Part shown: positions 16,058 through 24,808 of the stretch, in pieces
Layout of the letters: each line of letters starts with the position of its first letter
How positions within the stretch are numbered: position 1 is the first letter of the stretch
Origin: Bordetella genomosp. 9
Lineage (GTDB): Bacteria > Pseudomonadota > Gammaproteobacteria > Burkholderiales > Burkholderiaceae_B
DNA length: 64,000 nucleotides
Direction: 5' to 3'
NCBI RefSeq assembly: GCF_002119725.1
Contig: NZ_CP021109.1
Span: 3,410,001-3,474,000 of the forward strand
Position numbers and translations under genes: made by a program
Notes under the pieces: model-generated
What the model was told of the DNA's origin: nothing
Database searches by the model: none
The model's input: the letters and a program-made list of their open reading frames with translations, nothing else

Positions 16058-18790
16058 ATGCATGCGCCAGACCAAGACGCATCCGCCAGGACAACCCGCG
16101 TGGTGGAATCGGTGTGCTGCTATTGCGGCACCGGCTGCGGTGTGCGGGTGCACGCCACAGGCGACCGCGTCATCGCGGTGGAGGGCGACGCCGCGCATCC
16201 CGCCAATCGCGGCCGGCTGTGCAGCAAGGGCATGGCCCTGGCCGATACCGTGCGGCGCGATGACGCCCGCGTACTGCACGCGCAATGGCGGCCGTCCCGA
16301 AGCGCGCCCAGGCGCGACATCCCGTTGGATCGCGCGCTGGACATCGCCGCCGACCGCCTGGCCGCCATCATTGCCGCCCATGGCCCGGATGCGGTGGGCT
16401 TCTATCTGTCCGGCCAGTTGCTGACCGAAGACTACAGCGTCTTCAACAAGCTGGCGCGCGCGCTGGTGGGCACGAACAACATCGACACGAATTCGCGCCT
16501 GTGCATGTCCAGCGCCGTGTCGGGCTACAAGCTGACCCTGGGCGCCGACGCGCCGCCTGCCTGCTACGACGATCTGGAGTCCGCCTCGACCGTCTTCATC
16601 GCCGGCGCGAACGTCGCCTACGCGCATCCGGTCCTGTTCCGCCGGCTGGAGGCCGCGCGGCAAGCCCGGCCCGATATGCGGATCATTGTGGTGGATCCGC
16701 GCCGCACCGACACCGCGGCGGCGGCGGACTTGCACCTGCCCATCCTGCCCGGCACCGACGTCGCGCTGTTTCACGCGATGCTGCACGCAATGATCGCCGA
16801 GTCGCTGATCGACCGCGATTACATTGCGCGCCACACCCGCGGCTTCGAGGCGCTGGAGGCGCGCGTCCGGACCTGGACGCCGGCGCGCGCGCAAGACGTA
16901 TGCGGGGTGCCCGCGGCGGACATCATCCGCGCGGCGCGCTGGTTCGCGCGTTCGCCGGCCACCCTGTCGCTGTACACGATGGGATTGAACCAATCGCACA
17001 ACGGCACGGCCAAGAACGCCGCGCTGATCCATTTGCACCTGGCGACCGGGCAGATCGGCAAACCCGGCGCGGGGCCGTTTTCGCTGACGGGCCAGCCCAA
17101 TGCAATGGGCGGACGGGAGGCAGGCGGCCTTGCGACCCTGCTGCCAGGCCATCGCGATCCCGCCAGCGCCGCCGACCGGACGGACGTGGCGGACCTGTGG
17201 GGCGTGGCCGGCTTGCCATCGACCCCGGGATTGCCGGCCCTGCAACTGTTCGACGCGGCGCGCCAGGGGCGGGTCAAGGCCCTTTGGATCGTGGCGACGA
17301 ACCCCGCGCAGTCCCTGCCCGACCAGGCGCGCGTACGGCAAGCGCTGGCAAAGGCCGAATTGGTCATTGTCCAGGAGGCCTATCGAGGCACCGAAACCGT
17401 CGGCTATGCCGACCTGGTGCTGCCCGCCGCGACGTGGCCCGAGAAGTCCGGGACGATGACGAACTCGGAACGCCGTGTCAGCCGCGTGCGCGCGGCCATC
17501 GCGCCGCCCGGCGACGCCATGGCCGACTGGCGCCTGGCCGCCGGCGTGGCGCAGCGGCTTGCGCGCCGCATTGCGCCGGAAAAGGCCGCGCTGTTCGATT
17601 ATGCCGACGAAGCCGCGGTGTTCGCCGAGCACGTGCGCTTCACCGCCGGACGCGATCTGGATTACAGCGGTCTCAGCCACGAGGTGCTGGACCGGGAGGG
17701 ACCGCGCCAATGGCCCTGTCCCGCCGGCGGCGGACCAGGCGCCGCGCGGCTGTACACCGACGGCCGTTACGCCACGCCGGACGGCCGCGCGCGCTTCATC
17801 GACGTCGATCACATACCGGTCGCCGAACCGGTATCCCCGACGTTTCCGCTTGCCCTGACCACCGGTCGCTTGCGCGATCACTGGCACACCATGGCGCGCA
17901 CGTCGCTATCGCCCAGCCTGATCCGCCATGTCGAAGCGCCATGGGTTTCCCTGCATCCCGACGATCTGGCGAAACTGGGCATGCACGACGGCGAGCTGGC
18001 CCACGTGGCTTCATCGCGCGGCCAGGTCCACATCGCCGTGCGCGCGGACGACAGCCTCGCCCCGGGACAGGCGTTTCTTCCGATGCACTGGGGCAGCGCC
18101 TTCATCGCCGGCGATGGCATCAACGCGCTGACCCAGCCCGCGCGCGATCCCATATCGCACCAGCCCGAACTGAAACACTGCGCCATCGCGGTGCGGCCGG
18201 CGAAACTGCCCTGGCAGGCAGCGGGCTGGCGACGTGGCGATCCGGCGCTTTTGCGGCTGGCGCTGGCGCCCTGGCTGCGGCGTTTTCCCCATGCCGTGGT
18301 GACGCCGACAACGGCCGGCGGAGGCGGCGTGCGCGTCGCCTTGGCAGCGCCGCAGGCGCCGGACGCCGACACCATCCGGGCGCTGTGCGACGACCTGGGC
18401 GTGGCGCATCCGCAGGCGGCATTCGAAGACCCGCATCGCGGCATGCTGCGCCGTCTCGCCCTGGCCGATGGAAAGCCATCGGCTTTCCTCCTGGCGGGCG
18501 ACGTGCGGCTGCTCGACGCCTTGCTCGCATGGGCGGATGGCGGCGCCAGCCAGATCAGCCTCGCGCGTTTGCTGCTGGGCCAGGGCGCCGTGCGCGCGCG
18601 GCCGCGCACCGTCTGCGTCTGCCACGGCGTCACGGAGCGCGCCATCCAGGACGGCATCGACGCCGGCCTCGACATGGACGGCCTGCGCGGCGCCCTGCGC
18701 TGCGCGACAGGATGCGGATCCTGCGGTCCGGAAATCGCCCGCATGGTCGCACGGGCCCGTGCCGGGAAGGCGGTGGATCATGCCGGCTGA
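16058..18790 (+). CDS. nasA: assimilatory nitrate reductase catalytic subunit
   Basis: 910-residue cytosolic molybdenum enzyme reducing nitrate to nitrite. The start at 16058 has GGAGG eight bases upstream. The [4Fe-4S] cysteines are CCYCGTGCG (20-28) with CSKGM further on; the Mo-bisMGD body follows, including GLNQSHNGTAKN and the GQPNAMGGREAGG segment typical of Nas enzymes. The last ~45 residues form a BFD-type [2Fe-2S] domain: VCVCHGV and CATGCGSCGPEI. That domain would receive electrons from the FAD reductase encoded upstream. Its stop overlaps the likely cobA start. Confidence 0.95.
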   Translation: MHAPDQDASARTTRVVESVCCYCGTGCGVRVHATGDRVIAVEGDAAHPANRGRLCSKGMALADTVRRDDARVLHAQWRPSRSAPRRDIPLDRALDIAADRLAAIIAAHGPDAVGFYLSGQLLTEDYSVFNKLARALVGTNNIDTNSRLCMSSAVSGYKLTLGADAPPACYDDLESASTVFIAGANVAYAHPVLFRRLEAARQARPDMRIIVVDPRRTDTAAAADLHLPILPGTDVALFHAMLHAMIAESLIDRDYIARHTRGFEALEARVRTWTPARAQDVCGVPAADIIRAARWFARSPATLSLYTMGLNQSHNGTAKNAALIHLHLATGQIGKPGAGPFSLTGQPNAMGGREAGGLATLLPGHRDPASAADRTDVADLWGVAGLPSTPGLPALQLFDAARQGRVKALWIVATNPAQSLPDQARVRQALAKAELVIVQEAYRGTETVGYADLVLPAATWPEKSGTMTNSERRVSRVRAAIAPPGDAMADWRLAAGVAQRLARRIAPEKAALFDYADEAAVFAEHVRFTAGRDLDYSGLSHEVLDREGPRQWPCPAGGGPGAARLYTDGRYATPDGRARFIDVDHIPVAEPVSPTFPLALTTGRLRDHWHTMARTSLSPSLIRHVEAPWVSLHPDDLAKLGMHDGELAHVASSRGQVHIAVRADDSLAPGQAFLPMHWGSAFIAGDGINALTQPARDPISHQPELKHCAIAVRPAKLPWQAAGWRRGDPALLRLALAPWLRRFPHAVVTPTTAGGGGVRVALAAPQAPDADTIRALCDDLGVAHPQAAFEDPHRGMLRRLALADGKPSAFLLAGDVRLLDALLAWADGGASQISLARLLLGQGAVRARPRTVCVCHGVTERAIQDGIDAGLDMDGLRGALRCATGCGSCGPEIARMVARARAGKAVDHAG

Positions 18791-19604
18791 ACGGGGACAT
18801 CGCACAATGCGCACGGAGCGGCGCGGGCCAATGGGCAGCGACAGCGCCAGCAGGGCCGGCAAGGTATGGCTGGTGGGCGCGGGCCCCGGCGACCCGGATC
18901 TGCTCACCGTCAAGGCCGCGCGCGTGCTCGCGCAGGCTGAAGTCTGGCTGGTCGACGATCTGGTCGGTGAAGCCATCCTGGGGCTGGCCGCGCCCGGCGC
19001 CCGCATCGTCAAGGTGGGGAAACGCGGCGGCTGCCGCTCCACGCCGCAGGACTTCATTCTGCGGCTGATGGCCCGCTACGCGCGGCAAGGCCGAGTCGTG
19101 GCGCGCGTCAAGGGCGGCGATCCCTTCATTTTCGGGCGCGGCGGCGAAGAGCTGGCCTGGCTGGCGGATCGCGGCATCGCCGCGCAGGCCGTCGGCGGCA
19201 TCACCGCGGGGCTTGCGGTCGGCGCCGCGCTCGGCCTGCCGCTGACCCATCGCGGCGTGAGCCGCGGCGTCGCGCTCGTGACCGCACATACCATGGACGC
19301 GACGCGGCCGGATTGGCGCGCGCTGGCCGCCAGCGGCCTGACCGTGGTCTGCTATATGGGCATGCGCGACAGCGACGGCCTCATGCGCGAACTGCTGGAC
19401 GCTGGCTTCGCCGCCGACACGCCCGTCGCCGTGGTCCATCGCGTTTCCTGCGCGGCGCAGCGGCACGTGGTATCGCGGCTCGACCGCATGGCCGCGGACA
19501 TCGCCGCGGCGGGCCTGCGCAGCCCCTCGGTCATCGTCATCGGCGCCGCCGTATCGCACATGCGCGCCGCCGAACGGCGCCGCGCCATCACGCAGGCTGC
19601 CTGA
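18780..19604 (+). CDS. cobA: uroporphyrinogen-III C-methyltransferase (siroheme synthesis)
   Basis: SAM-dependent enzyme that converts uroporphyrinogen III to precorrin-2, the precursor of siroheme. Motifs: WLVGAGPGDPDLLTVKAARV near the N-terminus, VARVKGGDPFIFGRGGEE in the middle, GITAGLAVGAALGLPLTHR after it. The start at 18780 overlaps nasA by 11 bases and has GGAAGG upstream; in-frame ATGs at 18807 and 18831 are alternatives, the conserved fold only beginning after residue 25. Only the methyltransferase half of CysG is present. It fits the operon because assimilatory nitrite reductase needs siroheme. Confidence 0.92.
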   Translation: MPAERGHRTMRTERRGPMGSDSASRAGKVWLVGAGPGDPDLLTVKAARVLAQAEVWLVDDLVGEAILGLAAPGARIVKVGKRGGCRSTPQDFILRLMARYARQGRVVARVKGGDPFIFGRGGEELAWLADRGIAAQAVGGITAGLAVGAALGLPLTHRGVSRGVALVTAHTMDATRPDWRALAASGLTVVCYMGMRDSDGLMRELLDAGFAADTPVAVVHRVSCAAQRHVVSRLDRMAADIAAAGLRSPSVIVIGAAVSHMRAAERRRAITQAA

Positions 19605-19653
19605 AAACAAGGGGTTTCGCGATCGGCCGATTCGCAAAACCCCTGTTTTCAGG
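19600..19653. repeat. 54-base near-perfect inverted repeat at the end of the nitrate operon
   Basis: Arms read CCTGAAAACAAGGGG and, on the other strand, CCTGAAAACAGGGG, continuing inward with two single-base bulges to the central palindrome ATCGGCCGAT. The left arm contains the cobA stop codon. There is no U-run, so it is either a factor-independent stop without tail, an mRNA 3' stabiliser, or a trace of a small repeat element. Confidence 0.6.
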
Positions 19654-19832
19654 GGCTCCGAAGCTCAAATATGCGGCGAGACCGTTGTTAGGCAGCCTCT
19701 TTCGCCGTTTTTCACGCGCAATACGCGTCAAATCATGTACACGAACGCGCGCCTTAAGTATGATCGCGTTCAGCCGTCGCCAGGCGAACGGCCTTAGCCT
19801 TGTGCTATTTCAACCCTACTTTTCTTTCGACC

Positions 19833-20282
19833 ATGGCCACTAAAGCTAAAGCTCCTGCAAAGAAAGCCTCCACGACTGCTGCCAAGAAAGCCCCGGCCAA
19901 GAAAGCCGTGGCCAAAAAGGCTGCCGTGACCAAGACCGCGTCGGCCAAGAAAGCCGCCGCTCCCCTGTCCGCCATCAAGAGCGCCCTGAACAAAAGCCAG
20001 CTCGTGGCCCACGTGGTCGAACAGAGCGGCGTCGAAGCCAAATCCGTCAAGGCCGTGCTGGCCAGCCTGGAAGGCGCCGTGCTCGCGTCCGTGAACAAGA
20101 AGGGCGCCGGCGAATTCACGCTGCCCGGCCTGTTCAAGGTTACCGTGCAGAAGGTTCCCGCCAAGCCCAAGCGCTTCGGCAAGGATCCGTTCTCGGGTGA
20201 AGAGCGCTGGTTCCCCGCCAAGCCGGCTTCGGTGAAGGTGAAGGTCCGTCCGCTGAAGAAGCTGAAGGACGCCGCGCAGTAA
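19833..20282 (+). CDS. histone H1-like / HU family DNA-binding protein
   Basis: 149 residues in two parts. Residues 1-48 are an Ala/Lys repeat (AKKA-type units), like the tail of eukaryotic histone H1. Residues 50-149 are an HU-type domain (LNKSQLVAHVVEQSGV, GEFTLPGLFKVTVQKV, KPKRFGKDPFSGEERWF). It should bind DNA without strong sequence preference and help pack the nucleoid. It resembles the Bordetella histone-like protein BpH2. The ATG at 19833 is preferred over an in-frame ATG at 19800. A terminator follows at 20356. Confidence 0.9.
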   Translation: MATKAKAPAKKASTTAAKKAPAKKAVAKKAAVTKTASAKKAAAPLSAIKSALNKSQLVAHVVEQSGVEAKSVKAVLASLEGAVLASVNKKGAGEFTLPGLFKVTVQKVPAKPKRFGKDPFSGEERWFPAKPASVKVKVRPLKKLKDAAQ

Positions 20283-20355
20283 TACCGGCAGCCAGAGGCA
20301 AGCTTGACAAGCCCGCTTTGCAAGCGTGCTTTCCAAGCCTGCGTCCACAGGACAG

Positions 20356-20379
20356 AACCCGCCGCAAGGCGGGTTTTTT
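20356..20379 (+). terminator. Rho-independent terminator after the histone-like gene
   Basis: CCCGCC-GCAA-GGCGGG stem-loop followed by TTTTTT, 74 bases after the stop codon. The stretch in between (20283-20355) holds several CAAGC pentamers and no gene. Confidence 0.92.
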
Positions 20380-20536
20380 CATGCGCCGCTTCCCGGGCTA
20401 ATAAGCCGCCCGTCTAACTAAATAACCTCAGGTACATAGCGGGGACAGCCTGGGCGCATACACGCTACGATTGCGTTTTCCGCCGTTTTTCCAGCGGCCG
20501 TAGCCGTATCCGGCAGCGTAATCGAGGCGCATAGAC
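20380..20536. other. leader region of the sulfite/nitrite reductase gene
   Basis: About 157 bases with no ORF of note. The first part (CTAACTAAATAACCTCAGG) is AT-richer than the surroundings and probably carries the promoter, but no clear -35/-10 pair or CysB box could be identified. Confidence 0.35.
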
Positions 20537-22270
20537 ATGTACGTGTATGACCCCATAGACCAGCAACTGGTCGAAGAACGGGTGGCGCAATTCCGCGATC
20601 AGACCCAGCGTTTCCTGGCCGGCGAATTGTCCGAGGATGACTTCCGGACACTGCGGCTGCAGAACGGCCTGTATATCCAACGCCATGCGCCGATGCTGCG
20701 CGTGGCCATCCCGTACGGCATGCTCACATCCCGCCAGTTGCGCATGCTGGGCCACATCGCCCGCAAATACGATCGCGGCTATGGGCACTTCAGCACCCGC
20801 CAGAACATGCAGTTCAATTGGCCCCGCCTCGAAGACGTGCCCGACATCCTGGCCGAACTGGCCACCGTGCAGATGCACGCCATCCAGACCAGCGGCAACT
20901 GCATCCGCAATACGACCACGGACCACTTCGCCGGCGTGGCGCCGGACGAGGTGACCAATCCCCTGGTCTGGTGCGAGATCATCCGCCAATGGTCCATGTT
21001 CCATCCGGAGTTCGCCTTTCTGCCGCGCAAGTTCAAGATCGCCGTCAGCGGCGCGCATGAGGACCGCGCCGCCGTGGGCGTGCACGACATCGGCCTGCAG
21101 GCGCTGGAGCAGGATGGCCAGGTCGGCTTCCGCGTATGGGTGGGCGGCGGTCTGGGCCGTACCCCCATCGTCGGCAAGCTGATCAAGCCATTCGTCGCCT
21201 GGCAGGACCTGCTGACCTATCTGCAGGCCATTCTGCGGGTGTACAACCTGCACGGCCGCCGCGACAACAAGTACAAGGCCCGCATCAAGATCCTGGTCAA
21301 GGACCTGACGCCGGAGGTCTTCGCACAACAGGTCGAACAGGAGTGGGGCTATCTGAAGGACGGCCCGAACAAGCTGACGCAGGCGGACCTGGACAAGATC
21401 GCCAGCCGCTTCACCTGGCCCGACTACGACCCGGCGGCCGGGCACGAACACGATCCCACCGATACGCTGGCGCAGGCCGACCCGGCCTTCGGCCGCTGGC
21501 TGCGCAAGAACGTGCATCCGCATCGCGTCGCGGGATACGCCGCGGTCACCCTGTCGCTGAAGCCCACCGGCACGCCGCCCGGGGACGTGACCGCCGACCA
21601 GATGGACGCGATCGCCGACTTGGCCGACGCCTATTCCTTCGGCGAGATGCGCGTCTCCCACGAGCAGAACCTGATCCTGCCCGACGTCCGCCGCAGCAAG
21701 CTGTATGAGCTGTGGAACGCGCTCAAGCCGCTGAAGCTCGCCACCCCGAATATCGGTCTGCTGACCAACATCATCTCCTGTCCGGGCGGCGATTTCTGCG
21801 CGCTGGCCAACGCCGTTTCGATTCCGGTCGCCGAGGCCATCCAGCGCCGCTTCGACGATCTGGACTATCTGTTCGAAGTCGGCGAACTGGATCTGAACAT
21901 CTCGGGCTGCATCAACGCCTGCGGCCACCATCACGTCGGCCACATCGGCATCCTTGGCGTGGACAAGGCCGGCGAGGAGTGGTACCAGGTCACCATCGGC
22001 GGCCGCCAGAACGGCGCCGGCGACAACCTGGAAGACGTCGACCCCCAGCGCGCCGGCGGCGCGGCCATCGGCCGCATCATCGGCCCGTCGTTCGCGCGCG
22101 ATGAAGTGCCCGGCGTGGTCGAGACCCTGATCCGCACCTACCTGCGCCTGCGCGACAGCGAGGCGGAACGTTTCGTAGACGTGGTCGCGCGCGTCGGTAT
22201 CGATCCCTTCAAGATTGACGTGTACGGCGATGCCGAGCGTCAGAAAACCGGAGAGGCCGCCCATGCCTGA
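20537..22270 (+). CDS. cysI: siroheme nitrite/sulfite reductase (CysI type)
   Basis: 577 residues. Two ferredoxin-reductase-like repeats bind siroheme and a [4Fe-4S] cluster. The N-terminal half has the substrate-side arginines in GHFSTRQNMQFNW and TSGNCIRNTTTDHFAG; the cluster cysteines are in ISCPGGDFCALANA and NISGCINACGHHHVGH in the C-terminal half. With the DUF934 gene overlapping it by eight bases, this matches the single-protein sulfite reductase arrangement of Pseudomonas and Bordetella, so sulfite is the likelier substrate. Nitrite cannot be excluded given the nitrate operon beside it. Confidence 0.9.
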   Translation: MYVYDPIDQQLVEERVAQFRDQTQRFLAGELSEDDFRTLRLQNGLYIQRHAPMLRVAIPYGMLTSRQLRMLGHIARKYDRGYGHFSTRQNMQFNWPRLEDVPDILAELATVQMHAIQTSGNCIRNTTTDHFAGVAPDEVTNPLVWCEIIRQWSMFHPEFAFLPRKFKIAVSGAHEDRAAVGVHDIGLQALEQDGQVGFRVWVGGGLGRTPIVGKLIKPFVAWQDLLTYLQAILRVYNLHGRRDNKYKARIKILVKDLTPEVFAQQVEQEWGYLKDGPNKLTQADLDKIASRFTWPDYDPAAGHEHDPTDTLAQADPAFGRWLRKNVHPHRVAGYAAVTLSLKPTGTPPGDVTADQMDAIADLADAYSFGEMRVSHEQNLILPDVRRSKLYELWNALKPLKLATPNIGLLTNIISCPGGDFCALANAVSIPVAEAIQRRFDDLDYLFEVGELDLNISGCINACGHHHVGHIGILGVDKAGEEWYQVTIGGRQNGAGDNLEDVDPQRAGGAAIGRIIGPSFARDEVPGVVETLIRTYLRLRDSEAERFVDVVARVGIDPFKIDVYGDAERQKTGEAAHA

Positions 22271-22802
22271 TACGCAGCCCGTCCACAACCTGATCCGCTA
22301 CGGCCGGCTCACGGCCGATACGTCGCGCCGCTTCGAACCCGCCCCGGACGGCGGCGCCCTCCTGCCGCCGGACGAACCAGACTGGATCGTCCCCCTGCAG
22401 ACCTGGCTGGCGTCGCGCGACGACCTGCGCAGGCGGCAACATCCGGTGGCCATCCTGCTCGGTCCGGACGCCGATCCGGACACACTGCTGGAAAACGGCG
22501 CGCGCACGATCGACCCGGCGGGCATCGCCTTCATCGCCATCGAGTTTCCGGTCTATACCGACGGCCGGGGCTATTCCATCGCACAGATCCTGCGCACCCA
22601 CCTTGGCTGGCAAGGCGAGCTGCGGGCGATCGGCGACGTCCTGATCGATACCGTGAACTACCAGGCGCGCTGCGGATTCGACAGCTTCCTGGTCAAGCCG
22701 GGACACGATCCGGTCAAGGCGCTGAAGGCGCTGAAAACCTTCAGCCATCCCCACCAGCGCGGCTACGCCACGCCGCCGGAGCCTCAGCTGCACGCAGCCT
22801 GA
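22263..22802 (+). CDS. DUF934 domain protein, sulfite reductase partner
   Basis: 179 residues, cytosolic. The start at 22263 overlaps the cysI stop by eight bases and is preceded by GAGAGG. Family features are LRRRQHPVAILLGPDADP-like RRRQHPVAILLGPDAD, FIAIEFPVYTDGRGYS, and a final GFDSFLVKPG plus AL-K-ALKTFSHPHQ. The family is almost always next to siroheme sulfite reductase genes and is thought to support that enzyme; its reaction is not known. Confidence 0.88.
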   Translation: MPDTQPVHNLIRYGRLTADTSRRFEPAPDGGALLPPDEPDWIVPLQTWLASRDDLRRRQHPVAILLGPDADPDTLLENGARTIDPAGIAFIAIEFPVYTDGRGYSIAQILRTHLGWQGELRAIGDVLIDTVNYQARCGFDSFLVKPGHDPVKALKALKTFSHPHQRGYATPPEPQLHAA

Positions 22803-22841
22803 CGGCGCGGGCCCGGGCGCAGCGCTTGCTTAACGCGCGTC

Positions 22842-23936
22842 ATGGGCCCTTCTCCCTACTCCCTGATCGCACAAGAGAAATACCTGCTGCTCGCCATCGT
22901 CGTGGGCGCGCTGGCGTTCGCGCTGGAAGCCGTCTACATGGACGATACGGTGCGGGCCCTGGTGGTGTCGGCCGTCCTGGTCGTAACCATACTCGGGGCG
23001 TCGATGAGCGTGGCGCACCACGCCGAAGTTTTGGCCCGCAAGGTGGGCGACCCCTATGGCACGATGATCCTGACGCTGTCGGCCGTGCTGGTGGAAGTGA
23101 TTGTGCTGGCGATGGTGATACTGCACACCCGCGCAGACACGCTGGCGCGCGACAGCATCTATTCGGCCGTCATGCTCGACATCAACGGCACGCTGGGGCT
23201 GGCCGCGCTGATCGGCGGCTTCAAGCACGGGGAACAGGCCTACAACGACGACTCCGCGCGCACCTACACCGTGATGATCCTGAGCGCCATGAGCATCGCC
23301 ATGGCGGTGCCGGAATTCGTGCCCGCTCGCTGGTGGCCGGTATACGGCATCTTCACCGTCGTCGTGCTCGTCATGCTGTACGGCGTGTTCCTGCGCATGC
23401 AAACGGGCCCTCACAGTTATTTTTTCAGCTATGCCTATCCCGAGAAAAAACGCCGGCGCGAAATCGATCCCGCCACGCAGACCTCGCCGCTTTACTCGGT
23501 AGCGATCATGCTGATCGGCGTGGCGGTGGTGGGGGCGCTTGCCGAACCGTTGTCGGGCGCGCTGCGCCGCGGGCTGCGCGATACGCATGCGCCGCCGGCC
23601 TTGCTGGCGCTGGTCGTGGCCGTCATCTCGGCCGGACCGGAGATCCTGACCGCGCTGCGGGCGGCGCTGGCCAACCGCATGCAATCCACGGTGAACATCG
23701 CGATGGGCGCATCGCTGTCGACCGTGACGCTTACCGTACCGGTCATCACGGTGCTTGCGCTGATGTTCGACCTGCCGCTGCATATGGCGATGACGCCGGT
23801 GCAGGTAGTCATGACGGCCATTACGCTGATCGTGGCGGCCATCAATCTGAATGACGGCCAGACCAATGCCATCGAAGGGATGACGCACTTCGCGCTGTTC
23901 CTGACCTTTCTGATGTTGACCGGCCTGGGCCTGTAA
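22842..23936 (+). CDS. chaA: Ca2+(Na+)/H+ antiporter ChaA
   Basis: 364-residue inner-membrane antiporter, close to E. coli ChaA in length (366). About eleven membrane segments. Both CaCA family repeats are visible: the first contains the acidic VEVIVLAMVI, the second contains ISAGPEILTALRAALANRMQS (a glutamate followed by Asn/Gln). It exports calcium and sodium and protects against alkaline stress in E. coli; the same role here is inferred. Thirty-nine bases follow the DUF934 gene, so read-through from cysI is possible. Confidence 0.9.
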   Translation: MGPSPYSLIAQEKYLLLAIVVGALAFALEAVYMDDTVRALVVSAVLVVTILGASMSVAHHAEVLARKVGDPYGTMILTLSAVLVEVIVLAMVILHTRADTLARDSIYSAVMLDINGTLGLAALIGGFKHGEQAYNDDSARTYTVMILSAMSIAMAVPEFVPARWWPVYGIFTVVVLVMLYGVFLRMQTGPHSYFFSYAYPEKKRRREIDPATQTSPLYSVAIMLIGVAVVGALAEPLSGALRRGLRDTHAPPALLALVVAVISAGPEILTALRAALANRMQSTVNIAMGASLSTVTLTVPVITVLALMFDLPLHMAMTPVQVVMTAITLIVAAINLNDGQTNAIEGMTHFALFLTFLMLTGLGL

Positions 23937-24021
23937 CCGCGGGCACGGCTCTTGCTCAAAGCGCCTCCATTGCTGCGACGCGAGAATCGCGCCTTTACCG
24001 CCGGCGCGAAAGGAGTGCAAG

Positions 24022-24270
24022 ATGAATTGGACGGAAGGTGTATCGATCGACGGCTACCGCGTGCAATGCAAGGTCATCGCGCGCGGGGGCGATTACCGTG
24101 TTCGCGTCACGACGCGCAAGCGTGGCGCCGGTCTGGGAGAGCGCGTGGTCGTTGCGCCCTCGCCGCTGGTGTTCGAAACCCAGGAAGAGGCGGAGCGCCA
24201 TGCGCGCTATCTGATGATGGCCGTCAAGGGCGTCGAGCCCTCGGGCAAGCCGCAATACACGGTGCTGTAG
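24022..24270 (+). CDS. small conserved hypothetical protein
   Basis: 82 residues, soluble, basic. GGAG lies eight bases before the ATG (AAAGGAGTGCAAG). Contains IDGYRVQCKVIARGGDYRVR and ends in a helix with EEAERHARYLMM. The DGYRV element echoes the YKGYR/YRGHAV motif of the proteins at 3442 and 6687, again suggesting one small fold used several times. No function can be given. Confidence 0.65.
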   Translation: MNWTEGVSIDGYRVQCKVIARGGDYRVRVTTRKRGAGLGERVVVAPSPLVFETQEEAERHARYLMMAVKGVEPSGKPQYTVL

Positions 24271-24326
24271 GCGTTCGGCCAGCAGCTCGGATAAGGCAGC
24301 GCACCGGCTGCCTTGCACAACCGCCC

Positions 24327-24578
24327 CTACTCTGAAAAATTGGCGTCGATCCATTTGTGCGCCCAGGCTTCCGTCTGTTCGCGCGCGTCGTCCGGCGTCA
24401 TATAGCTGCCCACCGGCGGAAACTCGTAGCGCGTCTCCTGCCCGGCCTGTTGCCCCGATTCCCCGCCCTGCTGTTCCGGGTTGCCCTGTTTGCGGCGCAG
24501 GACGAACGCGGCTTCGTACTGTCCCGCGGCGTCCGGGACGATGGTGGTTTCGATTTCGAAATTGCGGTACTGCGACAT
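24327..24578 (-). CDS. small hypothetical protein
   Basis: 83 residues with an AGGAGG eight bases before the ATG. Starts MSQYRNFEIETTIVPDAAG, passes through a Gln/Gly-rich stretch (EQQGGESGQQAGQE) and ends with an amphipathic helix (DAREQTEAWAHKWIDANF). Soluble and acidic. Converges with the previous gene; divergent from the act operon that starts 230 bases upstream. Confidence 0.65.
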   Translation of the reverse strand: MSQYRNFEIETTIVPDAAGQYEAAFVLRRKQGNPEQQGGESGQQAGQETRYEFPPVGSYMTPDDAREQTEAWAHKWIDANFSE

Positions 24579-24808
24579 GGCTTACCTCCTGGGTTCCGGG
24601 ATGGCAAGGCACAGCAAACGTCATGCCCCGCCGCACGCATGTAATTCCTTCGAACGCTGCTGGCATCAGCCCTACGGGAAGCTGAACGCCCCGGGCGCAT
24701 GCATACGGACGCCGGCCCGGGTCCCCTCCCGGACGGCAGGGCATGCGAATTGCACGACGGCGCGATTTCCCGGCCACCGTCCCGCCTGCCTCAAGGCCCC
24801 GCGCGCCC

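Noticed and set aside
16285..19068. 927-residue plus-strand frame overlapping nasA
   Set aside because: Out of frame with nasA, Arg-rich, no motif; nasA itself is unmistakable.
20380..20536. CysB-type operator before cysI
   Set aside because: No convincing inverted AT-rich dyad at the right place.
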